Shown one piece after another: positions 21,144 through 31,561 of a DNA stretch of 32,114 nucleotides. Both the position numbers and the translations under genes were made by a program. Under the pieces are notes generated by a model. It worked only from the letters and a program-made list of their open reading frames with translations, was not told the DNA's origin and ran no database searches. Each line of letters begins with the position of its first letter. Within the stretch, counting starts at the first letter, position 1. Location: positions 1 to 32,114 of the forward strand of contig WKLE02003011.1 in the NCBI GenBank assembly GCA_014885115.2. The letters are read 5' to 3'. Origin of the DNA: Asterionellopsis glacialis (Eukaryota > Bacillariophyta > Plagiogrammaphyceae > Rhaphoneidales > Asterionellopsidaceae).

Positions 21144-23588
21144 GTTTGCAGTGGTCACTACTTTTCTTGAAATATGTAATACTGTCGTGTGTTTCTTCTT
21201 TTTAGCACACAATGCTCTTTTGATTGTTTTCTCCCTGACTCCACCGATGGATGAGATCGGGGGACGGATGACGTAATAAATTGTTGAGAACCAAAAAAAA
21301 TAAAGGTAGGTCCTATGTAGGTCACTTTTAGTACTAGAGACTAGCAAGGTATGACCTACCGGTACTGCGGTACTGGAAGGTACCCGGTACAGGTACCTGT
21401 ACGAAGTAGGACTACGAATTGTCATCGCAAGATCTCTCTCTCTATAGAGGACCCTACTAACTATTAATACCGGTACTGAGAACTCTGGAGAACACCAGTT
21501 TCCAAAAGCCCTAAAAAAGACCCATTATTTTTTAAGGAACAAAAGAGAAACAAAATCTTACCATGTTACAACAACATTACAAAAGCACAAAGAAAAGCAT
21601 GAAAAAGAGTCATTCAAAATATATTACATGGAGAGTAATCCAATAAACCACCAATACTTGTTGTCATGATTTTAGCCTTTTGAATGCTGGCAATAATGAA
21701 TGTAGTTTTTGGAGAAGTTAGTTACTCGTGGAGGATGCAGTAAAAATTGGCTGAAAACATCATTTTTTATAATAATAGGATGTATTTAAATCAAGGAGAT
21801 GTCAGTCATATTGTGTGTGTGTTTATGGAAGAAATCTTGAGTGTTTATAATTGATCAACCTTTTTTTCTAATGTTTTTATTGTTGTTTTGTAAGGATTGA
21901 AATATAAAGAATTCTACTGTGGCTTTTCCATTTTAAAACACACCAAGGACAGCAACCATATCTGATAGCTAAAACATATTTAAGACTCTCTCTACGTAGG
22001 GGTATAATTTCTACATACCGGGAAGGTAAAGACTGCTCTAAAAAAAAAAAAGTGGACCAACCAAAAATAGAACGTTGGGGAGTGTAGAGCTCGGCAGGAA
22101 AAGTTGAGCAAGCTAGCTGAAAGCAGTGAAATGAATACACAACATACTGTCTCAATAGCGTGTATGGTATCGGAGTACACGCTGCAGTTTAGATATTGTT
22201 CAATCCAAGAGAGATAAGTAGGGTTCTCACTACCATTTTCGTTTTTAGATTTCGAATGCCATTTATAAAAAATTTAACCGATATTGAAATAGTATTACCA
22301 TAATATTTGCTCTATGGTTTATAGTACAAAGTGAGAAAACCTGTTGTTTTTCCGTTTTTGGGATTATGTGTTGTGACTTGTGTGATTCTCCCCTCCATCC
22401 AAAACATACAAATAACACGAAGAAATATCCTTTATATTCCAAGTAGAAAAAAATAGTACGTTGTCGAGTATGCGTAGGACTTGAACATTTTTAATCGACA
22501 GAAGAAACTATTGTTCTACGACATTATACGCATTGAAGAAAGATTAGATGAGTAGACTACTAACGATAGAGAGAGAGAATGCAAGAAGAACAAAGAGAAC
22601 AGAGAAGAACTGAACATGATGATGATTATTCTATTTTTCATATTATGATACCACTTCCATATTATGATATCCCGACCTGTATTGTAATTATGATGCGTTC
22701 GTTGTCAAAACATCTATCCGGTTCAGAAGTTGAGATTTAAGAAGCCTCACATTTGCTCACGTTAAAAATTATAACCTGTAGTATAAATAATATCCAGTGC
22801 AAGATGAAAAGTAGAACGAGTTTGATGTTTCTGAACTCATTATGTGATACGGACACGTCAGTGATTGTTTCTTCACACTTCTGACGTGGCAATGAACATT
22901 TATGGCATACTCTAAATTTTAGTAACATGTGATAAAAATAATTAACACCATAATTGAAACCTTCTTAACAACTAATTGAAGTACAGGAGTGGGGTGGATC
23001 AATCTTGACTAATACAGTGAAAATCAGTAGGATCTTCTACAAGCAGCCGTTATTACTTTGTACGTACTAAACAACTGTAAATAGTAAGCATACTCGTTTG
23101 TGCTTTCATAGACACAAATTATTATCAGACAAGATATGAGCGTATGCAGAAATCTTCACAAGATGTAAAATGTCTCAGTCTTCTTTTTATCATACAAATA
23201 CTGTACTAGAAAAGTGGGCATCTCTCTATCGATCATTCAGTACCAGGTGGTGTCTACGATAACAGGTTTTAGGGCCCAGGTCTAGATAGACAGAAAAGGG
23301 TGCAGATCATCAGAGAACAAGAGTACAGCCCATACATCTTCACGTCATACGGGTACGCATCAGCTTGTATTTGCGTGTGGTTATCAACGAACAATAGCGG
23401 CGTTACGTTCTAGTTGCATTGATCATCCGGTCATCCAAAAATCCATCTTGGTGAAATAACAGCCACAAGGACCCCGCTTATTTCTTACAGTCTTGCACAC
23501 TCCATACACATCCAAACACTGCTGCCTATCTGTCTTTATAGAGAAAGGAAAAAGAATAAAAAAAAAAAGCAAACCCAGTCATATAATA
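21144..23588. other. Divergent upstream region of reductase 2 and cyclase
   Basis: A 2.4-kb region with no supported gene. Near the reductase it contains TGACGTA (21269-21275), TAGGTCCTA (21307-21315), a dense run of GGTAC/GTACC words (about 21355-21402) including TACCCGGTA (21381-21389), and a short CT run (about 21429-21442). The middle is AT-rich, with a duplicated CATATTATGATA near 22638 and 22657. Toward the cyclase lie CACGTCA (22854-22860), TGACGTG (22882-22888) and CACGTCA (23341-23347). Short frames here look like chance. Confidence 0.5.
22854..22888. promoter_or_regulatory. Inverted CACGTCA/TGACGTG pair, candidate bZIP site
   Basis: CACGTCA at 22854-22860 and its exact inverse TGACGTG at 22882-22888 are separated by 21 bp; another CACGTCA lies at 23341-23347. 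These contain the ACGTCA/TGACGT core bound by bZIP factors. In the diatom Phaeodactylum tricornutum such cores are the CO2/cAMP-responsive elements of a carbonic anhydrase promoter. They lie about 700 and 240 bp upstream of the cyclase ATG. Function here is inference. Confidence 0.4.
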
Positions 23589-26500
23589 ATGATGTCCAAA
23601 AAAACATCGGCTTTGACTCGCTCATCGGAAGCCACGACTCAAAGCAAATCTGTCAGTGATGATCTTACCAAGAATTCTGAAATACAATTATCATCGTCGT
23701 CTGGCATGACAGGAACATCAACATCGTCTGATTCTACTTCTTCTGTGGTATTGCCACTGGCAGGATTAATGAACAAATGTCCCAACACGAGTCCATTTCA
23801 GGAAACTCATGTGTCATCATCATCATCACCATCAACAGCAGCAGCAGCAGCAGCAATGCTGCTGCCATCACCAGCATCACAACAACAAAAAGACGTATCC
23901 ACGTCGACTGGCAAGGGCGATGCTTCACCAACACCTACTCCTCTTGCTCTCCTTTCAACCTGTCCTACAGCATCCAGTATCTCAAAAGATCCTCTTGCCT
24001 TCCTCTCGTCATCGTCATCACCACCACCATCATCTTATCCTACAACTTCTATCAGTACGGCCTCAAAAGATTCTTCCCTTCAAAATATTCTACAAAAGTT
24101 AATTAACCAACATGGTACAGATGCATTTGAAAATGTTTGTCATCAAATGGGTCTTTTCCAGAAAAATAATGCTCCAAAAGACAATACTGACAATGATAAT
24201 AGTAATTATCAATGGGAATGTGCATCTACAAGCACAAGTGCAAGTACAGATGCATCATCCATGCTAATGATGGATGGTGATTGTGATGATTTAGGTAACG
24301 ATACAAAGACTACTACTAGTAGTAGTGGCACGGCTACTAGTCATTTAGATATGGACTCATCTCTAGTGATACTTGATACATTCGCAACAACAACCAAAGC
24401 AGCAGCAACAACAACAACACGTAAATCAATTATACAAACACAATACAACAACAATACAACAACAAAACAAAAAGTACCACAAACTCAAAAAGAAGCCAAG
24501 GCCATGTTACGTCAAGGACGATCCTTATTAAAAAACAGTACAAAAGAAACATTAACCCAAATACAAATAGCACAAGGTGTCATGGAAGCATCCTTTGATC
24601 CTGAACTAACCATGAATGATCAAGGTTTCATTGTAACAGTAAATCATGCCGTAGAAGACTTATTTGGTTGGACCAAACATGAACTTATTGGACAATCTAT
24701 CTTTCAAACTATATTGCAACAACATCAACAAAAACAACAGTGTTGTGATTCTTCTTCACCAACAGTAGCAGCAGCACATGAATTAATTACAAATCATTTA
24801 GGGAAACGCGTAGAAACTGTAGCAACATGTAAAAGTTGCAATTGCAATAACAACAACAGCAACAACAACCTCGAGACAGCAACATCATCAACACCATCAA
24901 CAACATCAACATCATCAACAACAGTTCCAGTTGAATTAGGTATAACTGAAATATCAACACCCAAGGGTAAGATCTATTGTGTGTTTATGCACGACTTGAC
25001 AAGACGTAAAAAAAGTGATGCAGAAAAGAAATTAAAAGATAAAATTGCACAGGGTATCATGGAAGCATCCTTTGATCCAGAATTAACCATGAAACTTGAT
25101 GGGACAATTCAAACTGTAAATCATGCCACAGAAACATTATTTGGATATTCTAAAAATCAATTACTTGGACAACATATATGTACAATACTACCCGAAACTA
25201 ACAACACTAACAAGTTCGGCAAGTTCGACAAATTTATTGCATCTCACTTGGGAACAAGAACAGAAGTTGTTGCAAAACATGTTTCAGGTAAAGAAATTCC
25301 AATTGAGTTGGGTTTGACAGAAATTCAATTAAGTACAGAACCTGGAGACAACGGGACCACCACCACCAACAACGAAGAAGACAAACCAGGCAATGATCGA
25401 ATCTTTTGTTTATTCATGCATGATTTGACAAGACGGAAGAAAAACGAATGTATATTACTAAAACGAAAACGACAAATTGAAAGTGTTATGGAAGCATCAT
25501 TTGATCCTGACTTTACTATTTGTAAAGATGGCAAAATTCAAAATGCGAATCATGCAGCTGAAGACTTATTTGGTTACACCAAGAATGAAATGATTGGTCA
25601 AAATATTTCCATGATACTTCCATCTATCGAACAAGATGGTGATTTTATGGAAACCTATCTTGGAAAACGTTCCGAACAAGTTGTTGTAAAAAAAGATGGA
25701 CATCATGTGGATGTTGAAATGGGTGTTACAGCAATAGATAACGAAGAAGCAAACAATGAAATGCTATTCTGTGTCATCATGCATGACTTGACACGACGAA
25801 AAAAACGTATGAGAATTGCTGAGGGTGTTATGGAGGCATCCTTTGATCCCGAATTAACCATGACATGTAAAGGTATTGTTGAATCAGCAAATCATGCGGC
25901 TGAAGACTTATTTGGTTGGTCCAAGGGTGAACTAATTGGTCAAAATATCAAATGTTTGTTTCCATCCGATATCACCAATGACCCTAAAACGCTTCAAAAG
26001 TTCATTCAAGATCATCTTGGTGAACGACAAGAAATCACAGCCTGCTGCAAACAAACAGGTAAAGATGTACCCATTGAGCTAGGTGTCACTAGAATTGAAA
26101 CGGGTTATGAAGAAGATCGCAATGAAGACGAAACAATCTATTGTTTGTTTATGCACGACTTGACACGAAGGAAGAAAAGTGACGCCGAAAAATTGAAAAG
26201 ACGAAAGATTGCAGAGGGTGTCATGGAAGCTTCTTTTGATCCTGAATTCACATTTACTTCTGAAGGTATTTTCCAAACTGCAAATCATGCGGCCGAAGAA
26301 TTATTCGGGTGGGAGAAAGGTGAATTGATCGGGAAGAGTGTAGGCATACTATTTGGTGACACAAATGATTGGCAACTAAATGGGTTCGTTGATACGCATC
26401 TCAATCAAAGATCAGAGACCATGGCATACAAGTACGACGGGAGTGAAGTTCCAGTTGAACTTGGCTTGACAGAAATAAAAACGGTTGGAGATGAGAAATT

Positions 26501-27775
26501 GTATTGCTTGTTTATTCATGATTTGACAAGAAGGCGGAAAAACCAAGAAGCTCTAGCTCGGAAGCAGCGCATTACGGAGGGCATCGTTGAAGCTTCGTTC
26601 GATCCCATGATCGCCATAGATGATATGGGGTCCATCTTAATGGCGAATAAGGCGGCATGCCGACAGTTTGGGTGGTCACGGGAAGAACTTTTAGATGATG
26701 GCATTAGTAAAATATTGTTTGCCGAGCATTCAAAGAAGCCATATCACTTTCTTAAGCATTACATCAAAACATGGATTAAAAATACAGTCGGATCACAACG
26801 AGAAATGGAGGGACGCCGCCGTAACGGCGAAAAATTCCCCATCATGCTTGGCTTGTCAGAAGTTGACTGCAAAGGAAATGACCATCTTTACGTTGCTTTC
26901 ATCCAAGACCTCACCGACCAAAAGAAACTGATAGAAACAGAGATTGAAAAGGCTCAAGCAGAATCACTTTTGTTGAACATGTTACCAGAAAATATCGCAA
27001 AGCGGTTGAAAGATGATCCATCTCATATTGCAGAGAAATTTGCTAGCACTACAATCCTGTTTGCAGATATTGTTGGCTTTACGGCACTGTCCAGCTTGAT
27101 GTCCCCAGTCCAAACCGTGAAGATGCTGAATGATCTCTTTAGTCGATTTGATGAGTTGCTTGATTCGTATCAGCTGAATAAAGTTAAGGTAAGTGGCGAG
27201 ATTCTTTTACGTCACGAGTCTTTTGCGTATTTAATGTATACATTAATGCTAATCTCTATGTCCCACCTCCATTACTACTAAAGACTATCGGGGATTGTTA
27301 CATGGCAACCTCTGTCCCAGGATCTGAAAATCAGGCCGAATCGTGCGCTTCTGTTTGCAGATATGCCTTTGATCTCCTTGCCGCTGTTCAAGCCTTCAAC
27401 AGCGAAAACCCTGGAATGAATATCAAACTGCGCTTAGGCATTAACAGCGGTCCTGTGGTTGCGGGAGTAGTAGGGACAAAGCGTTTTCTGTATGATTTGT
27501 GGGGTGATGCAGTTAACATGGCGTCAAGAATGGAAAGTACCGGAATGCCTAACAGGATACAAGTAAGCAAAGAAGTTGTCGACCTACTAAGGACGCGTCC
27601 TACGCAAGAGTTTGTTATGGAAAGTCGAGGGAAAATCTTGATCAAAGGAAAGGGTGACATCGAAACGTATTGGCTGAAATCTCAAAAAAAGAAACAACCG
27701 AATTCACCGACAGTGGAAATTCTTCAACGAAAAATAATGAGGCGTACATCGTGTCCCATAATAAAAGGACTTTAG
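23589..27775 (+). CDS. Six-PAS class III nucleotide cyclase, predicted adenylyl cyclase, two exons
   Basis: Exons 23589-27188 and 27284-27775 (95-bp intron, GTAAGT donor, AAAG acceptor) encode 1363 residues; splicing restores NKVK-TIGDCYM inside the catalytic domain. The ATG at 23589 is chosen; the frame opens earlier only at a TTG. Residues 1-320 are Ser/Thr-rich low complexity with an Ala run. Six PAS domains begin near 329, 489, 632, 746, 876 and 998; most start MEASFDP and end FMHDLTRRKK. A dimerisation-type linker (LLNMLPENIAKRLK) leads to the class III cyclase domain from about 1153. Metal-binding D1160 (FADIVGFT) and D1204 (TIGD), base-selecting K1200 and D1271 (YDLWG), and transition-state N1278 and R1282 are all present, so a homodimer should be active and the K/D pair favours ATP. 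No membrane segment is seen. The PAS ligand is unknown. Confidence 0.95.
23810..23855 (+). repeat. Trinucleotide repeats within cyclase exon 1
   Basis: A TCA run followed by an imperfect CAG run, translated as Ser-rich then Ala-rich sequence in the cyclase N-terminal region. Similar CAA/CAG-rich stretches at about 24390-24475 and 24840-24920 encode Thr/Asn-rich low complexity; the last of these is an insertion inside the first PAS domain. Such tracts are prone to length change. Confidence 0.8.
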
Positions 27776-27814
27776 CAAGCAATAATATAGATCCAATTTA
27801 TTACTTTTACACTT

Positions 27815-30800
27815 TCAAGAGTTTCCGCTGTATGTAATATCAGTGTCACGCTGTCTCCAAGAGCGGCCCGTAGTACCAACTGCCGATACATCAACCTTTT
27901 GGGAACATAATGGAACCAAAGCACAAAATGCTCTAAACTTCATAATGGTTGCCAGATCTTTCCTGCGGGGGGTATCAGCAGAAGGACGGGAATGCACACC
28001 GACACCCAATTTGTACCCCCAAATATTATCCCAGTTAGCACACATCTTCAAACCAATCCAGCTGTCAACTGGGCCTTTTACTGGTAGGCTTTTCATCAAA
28101 TATTTTGCACCCTCCGCAGATATTACATAACCCGTCAGATACCAGATGCACGAAGGAATCCCTACATTAGAACTATACTTCACGATTGGTGCTGTTTTGG
28201 GTCTTGAATAGCCAATAGAGCAAAAATGGAAGTCTCGAGGGAGTTCCTCTAGAATGGATTTAAGGCGGTCAGAAAATCTGTCGACTAGTATCGCATCATC
28301 TTCTAACACCACGAATGCTGGAGAAGGAGGCATATGGTCGTTTTCTTGAAGCAGTGGAAGACCCTGTGCAAAACCACAACTTCGGAAAAGGCCCAAGAGT
28401 TTTGATGGATCTCGATATATATATCTTAGCGAAGCAGTGGCCCCTGAAATATCAAAAGCTGATGTAATTACACCCTTCCAGCTAGCAATGTGAGACAAAG
28501 CGCAAGCACGCTCGCTTGGACTGGTCCTTACTAGCTCATCGTCATCTCTTGCATCCTTGTCGAATGCTTTCAAGTCATTCGGACGCCAATGTGTGTCGAC
28601 CATAGTATTTAGCTTCAAAACACCTCCTACCTTCGTTGCAAGATTTTCCTGGACCTCGGCGGCTCCCTCTTTACCATCAAAGGCATAGCACCCCCAAAAC
28701 AAATTAGAATCTAAAGACACCGTTTCACTCACTGGCTTGTCACTGTGGTCAAGATGCGCCAAAGCTTTCACAACTAAGATTCGTTCTTGCTGAGCCTGCG
28801 CCATGAATGTATTCATTCTATCTTGTCGACGTTCCAAGTTGATGACACGGACGGTTGGAATAAAACCATTGTCTGCAAGTTCGACTAAAGCTCTGAGCAT
28901 TTCATTTCTATACTTTTCATCAGCTGGGTCGATTACTTTGCTGGTACTTGTGACAAGTTCCAAGATCCTGTACATAGATTCACCATCCGCCAAGTGGACA
29001 CAGCATTTCCCCAACGAAATTAATAAGTTGCTATTCAATTGCTCAGTCTTTTTTAGTTGCAGTGCTGCCCATTCCTTATCCACTGGTAACAAGTCGAGAG
29101 AAGACAGGTTTTGTTCGAGGGCACCATGTCGTAAGCGAAAAGCGTCAATGTTACGAATTTTGATTTGTCGCAAAGCCGAGCAACAAGCGATCAACGCGGA
29201 AGTAATGTAGCGAGCACCGCGTTCGCGCGAATAACTTTCACTTTCAGATCTCTTCAAGTATACAACGGTTTGTCGGAATTTCTTCTTCACCAACTCGAGA
29301 TCCCCCAATATTACTAGAGCCAACTCAAAAGCAAGTGCAGCGTCAACAAATTCGCCGTCATTTCCAAAATTGCTACTGTTGTTGTCAGCTGAAAAAACCT
29401 TTATATCAAAATCGAATTCGCTCGTGTTGAAAGTGTAGGGTGAACATATTTGCGCATAAGACTCTTCAACAATTTCTAAGGCTTCCTTTTTACAAGCATC
29501 TATAGTTTCAAATGCATCCCCGCTTTGAAACCAGACAGCTTCACCCTGTTTCAATCGGTCATAAGAGGAAAGCTCAACTTTGGATATATCAGTAATTCTA
29601 TCATCATCACTGGCAAGACGATCGTTCCAGATGCAAGCAGTTGATTTAAGAGCAACAGATAATGCTTTCAAGAGTAGTAACTGGTTCTGATTTGTTGATG
29701 TACAACATTGGTGTAAAATATACGCAAACCAGCTTGGTTCTCTCTTGGGTCCATCTCCTTTCCCCCTTGGGCAAGCTTGATTCTGTTGTAGCAATGCTTC
29801 CACTATACAAAGACTAAGAGCAGGTGGTAGTCGGGGGTAGTTCTCACAGGTCAGACTAGGAGTTGCTGAGAGTATATACTTCCACACCAACTTAGCAACT
29901 TCTAATGGATCACTTCTTTGACAGTAAAAATGAGAAATAAGTTGGGCATGCATGCATCTCTCTGCGAGAGATGATAGTCTTGACTGACTTTTTGTACCAA
30001 AGTCTTTTTCTGTCCTATTTTCCTTACTTTCGAGACTGATGTCATCCTCACTAGAAGGCGAAGGCATTGGTTGGAAATGTAATGCTGTGGTAATAAGCCG
30101 TGATGAACGATCTGCCACTGCCCAAATGTCCGTAATTTCACCCCGCAGAGAATCAATCACCATTTTAACCATACCTGTTCGATTCCTCATACCTATTCGA
30201 ATTTCCTCTTTGATGTTATTCTCGGACTCGATAGAACTTGCAAAGCCTCTATCCCAAACACTATCCGAGATGTCGTCATCGCAATATAGATCCATTACAG
30301 ATATTGCTTGAAAAACAGCTGTACAACCTTCCACAGCTGGGTGATGAGAGAGATCTGTATTTGACATGGAGTACTGTTGTGTGACTGGAGAACAACAAGG
30401 AAAAGCTGAATTACTACCTGTAAATCTGATGAATGGTGGGTACGCAAGTTTGCCACTTTTGAGACGAAATTGAAGTCGTGTCAGTGTTCTTAATGCATTC
30501 ATAATATCTGCAATTACATCATGATTGGAACGCCTTTGGATTTCCTTCTTTTTAGGTGGTAGAGACGTGTTTGCATCTTGCTTGGGTAGGTCTTTCGGAA
30601 AAAAACTATATTCGTCTTCTGAACTACTGCTACTGCTACCTTCTTGATCCTCACTGAATAATGTATCATTGCAGTTGCTGTTCTTTATCATCGCTGTATC
30701 TGCTACTTGATCCTTATTGGTTTCTGGATCGGGATCTTCTATCACACGAACGACTTGTACTCCTAACAGTTGCAAAGCTTCATAACCCTCCACTATGTGC

Positions 30801-31561
30801 CGGACTCTATCTTTCATATCCTGTGTTTGACGGATTTCTAGTAAGGCTCTGTTTTGAGCTGCTGATTGTATCTTACTTGTTACTTCTATCTTTTGGGTAT
30901 AATCGTCACCATCCTTCTTCCCGCCAATACTACTATCACTATTGTTGTCATCTTCGTCGTCTGAAGACAAACAATCAAATATGGAATCATCTATTGGGAA
31001 TGTTTCTTGTTCCTTTTCTTGATTATTTTCCTTTCGTCCTGATTCAGATTCGGGTTGTTGTTGATCTTTATATTCTTTCTTGGAGGCAACGGGGGTGATT
31101 TCATCCTCCACTTCCTCAGATGAAGAATCATCACGCCCTTGTTGTGTTCCCTTCCTTGTTGCTTCCGCTAATGCAACCTTAGTTGCTTTATTTTTCCTTT
31201 TTTGATTTGTTCTACTTTCACTCTGTTTCTTTGTCGTCGTTCTTTTTCTTGGTGTTGATTTTTCATCAATCTTGTTGTTGTCACTGTCTTGAGTTTCAAC
31301 ATTATTTAATTGTACTTGCAATTGCTTTGCCTGATCACGATACCGTGTAGCTCTATCCTTCCATTGTTTTACATCTGCCTCTAATGATGATTGTAACGAT
31401 TGAAAATATTCTAAAACAGTAGAATCTGATCGAAGAAGATCAATTAATGCCGCAGGTGGTGGAGGAACAGGAGCTGTTGCACTTGTGGAGGATCGTCTTG
31501 TTGATGCGGTCTTATTATTATTACTGGCTCGCTTTCGTTTATTCCCACTTCTTGATGACAT
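27815..31561 (-). CDS. Large protein with C-terminal GT25-like glycosyltransferase domain
   Basis: A single-exon 1248-residue protein. The frame begins at a TTG; the ATG at 31561 is chosen. Residues 1-35 are basic and Ser-rich (NKRKR), followed by a likely coiled coil (about 45-95), Lys/Arg-rich and Asp/Glu-rich disordered stretches to about 320, then a mostly helical region to about 895 that I do not recognise. From about 903 the sequence matches family 25 glycosyltransferases: VINLERRQDR, then CALSHIASWK, the metal/donor-site LEDD (E1087-D1089), FCSIGYSR and a late YVISAEGAKYLM block. GT25 enzymes transfer sugars to lipopolysaccharide or, in animals, to collagen hydroxylysine. No signal peptide or membrane anchor is present, unusual for an enzyme expected in the secretory pathway. 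Its stop codon is 39 bp from that of the convergent cyclase gene. Confidence 0.88.
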   Translation of the reverse strand: MSSRSGNKRKRASNNNKTASTRRSSTSATAPVPPPPAALIDLLRSDSTVLEYFQSLQSSLEADVKQWKDRATRYRDQAKQLQVQLNNVETQDSDNNKIDEKSTPRKRTTTKKQSESRTNQKRKNKATKVALAEATRKGTQQGRDDSSSEEVEDEITPVASKKEYKDQQQPESESGRKENNQEKEQETFPIDDSIFDCLSSDDEDDNNSDSSIGGKKDGDDYTQKIEVTSKIQSAAQNRALLEIRQTQDMKDRVRHIVEGYEALQLLGVQVVRVIEDPDPETNKDQVADTAMIKNSNCNDTLFSEDQEGSSSSSSEDEYSFFPKDLPKQDANTSLPPKKKEIQRRSNHDVIADIMNALRTLTRLQFRLKSGKLAYPPFIRFTGSNSAFPCCSPVTQQYSMSNTDLSHHPAVEGCTAVFQAISVMDLYCDDDISDSVWDRGFASSIESENNIKEEIRIGMRNRTGMVKMVIDSLRGEITDIWAVADRSSRLITTALHFQPMPSPSSEDDISLESKENRTEKDFGTKSQSRLSSLAERCMHAQLISHFYCQRSDPLEVAKLVWKYILSATPSLTCENYPRLPPALSLCIVEALLQQNQACPRGKGDGPKREPSWFAYILHQCCTSTNQNQLLLLKALSVALKSTACIWNDRLASDDDRITDISKVELSSYDRLKQGEAVWFQSGDAFETIDACKKEALEIVEESYAQICSPYTFNTSEFDFDIKVFSADNNSSNFGNDGEFVDAALAFELALVILGDLELVKKKFRQTVVYLKRSESESYSRERGARYITSALIACCSALRQIKIRNIDAFRLRHGALEQNLSSLDLLPVDKEWAALQLKKTEQLNSNLLISLGKCCVHLADGESMYRILELVTSTSKVIDPADEKYRNEMLRALVELADNGFIPTVRVINLERRQDRMNTFMAQAQQERILVVKALAHLDHSDKPVSETVSLDSNLFWGCYAFDGKEGAAEVQENLATKVGGVLKLNTMVDTHWRPNDLKAFDKDARDDDELVRTSPSERACALSHIASWKGVITSAFDISGATASLRYIYRDPSKLLGLFRSCGFAQGLPLLQENDHMPPSPAFVVLEDDAILVDRFSDRLKSILEELPRDFHFCSIGYSRPKTAPIVKYSSNVGIPSCIWYLTGYVISAEGAKYLMKSLPVKGPVDSWIGLKMCANWDNIWGYKLGVGVHSRPSADTPRRKDLATIMKFRAFCALVPLCSQKVDVSAVGTTGRSWRQRDTDITYSGNS

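Noticed and set aside
21144..21425. 94-residue N-terminal extension of reductase 2
   Set aside because: Open frame in phase with the gene, but the extension is unlike copy 1, contains the repeated GGTAC promoter words and lacks a convincing targeting signal.
27049..27775. Guanylyl cyclase assignment
   Set aside because: Overall similarity to guanylyl cyclase domains is real, but the purine-selecting residues are Lys and Asp, the adenylyl cyclase pair.
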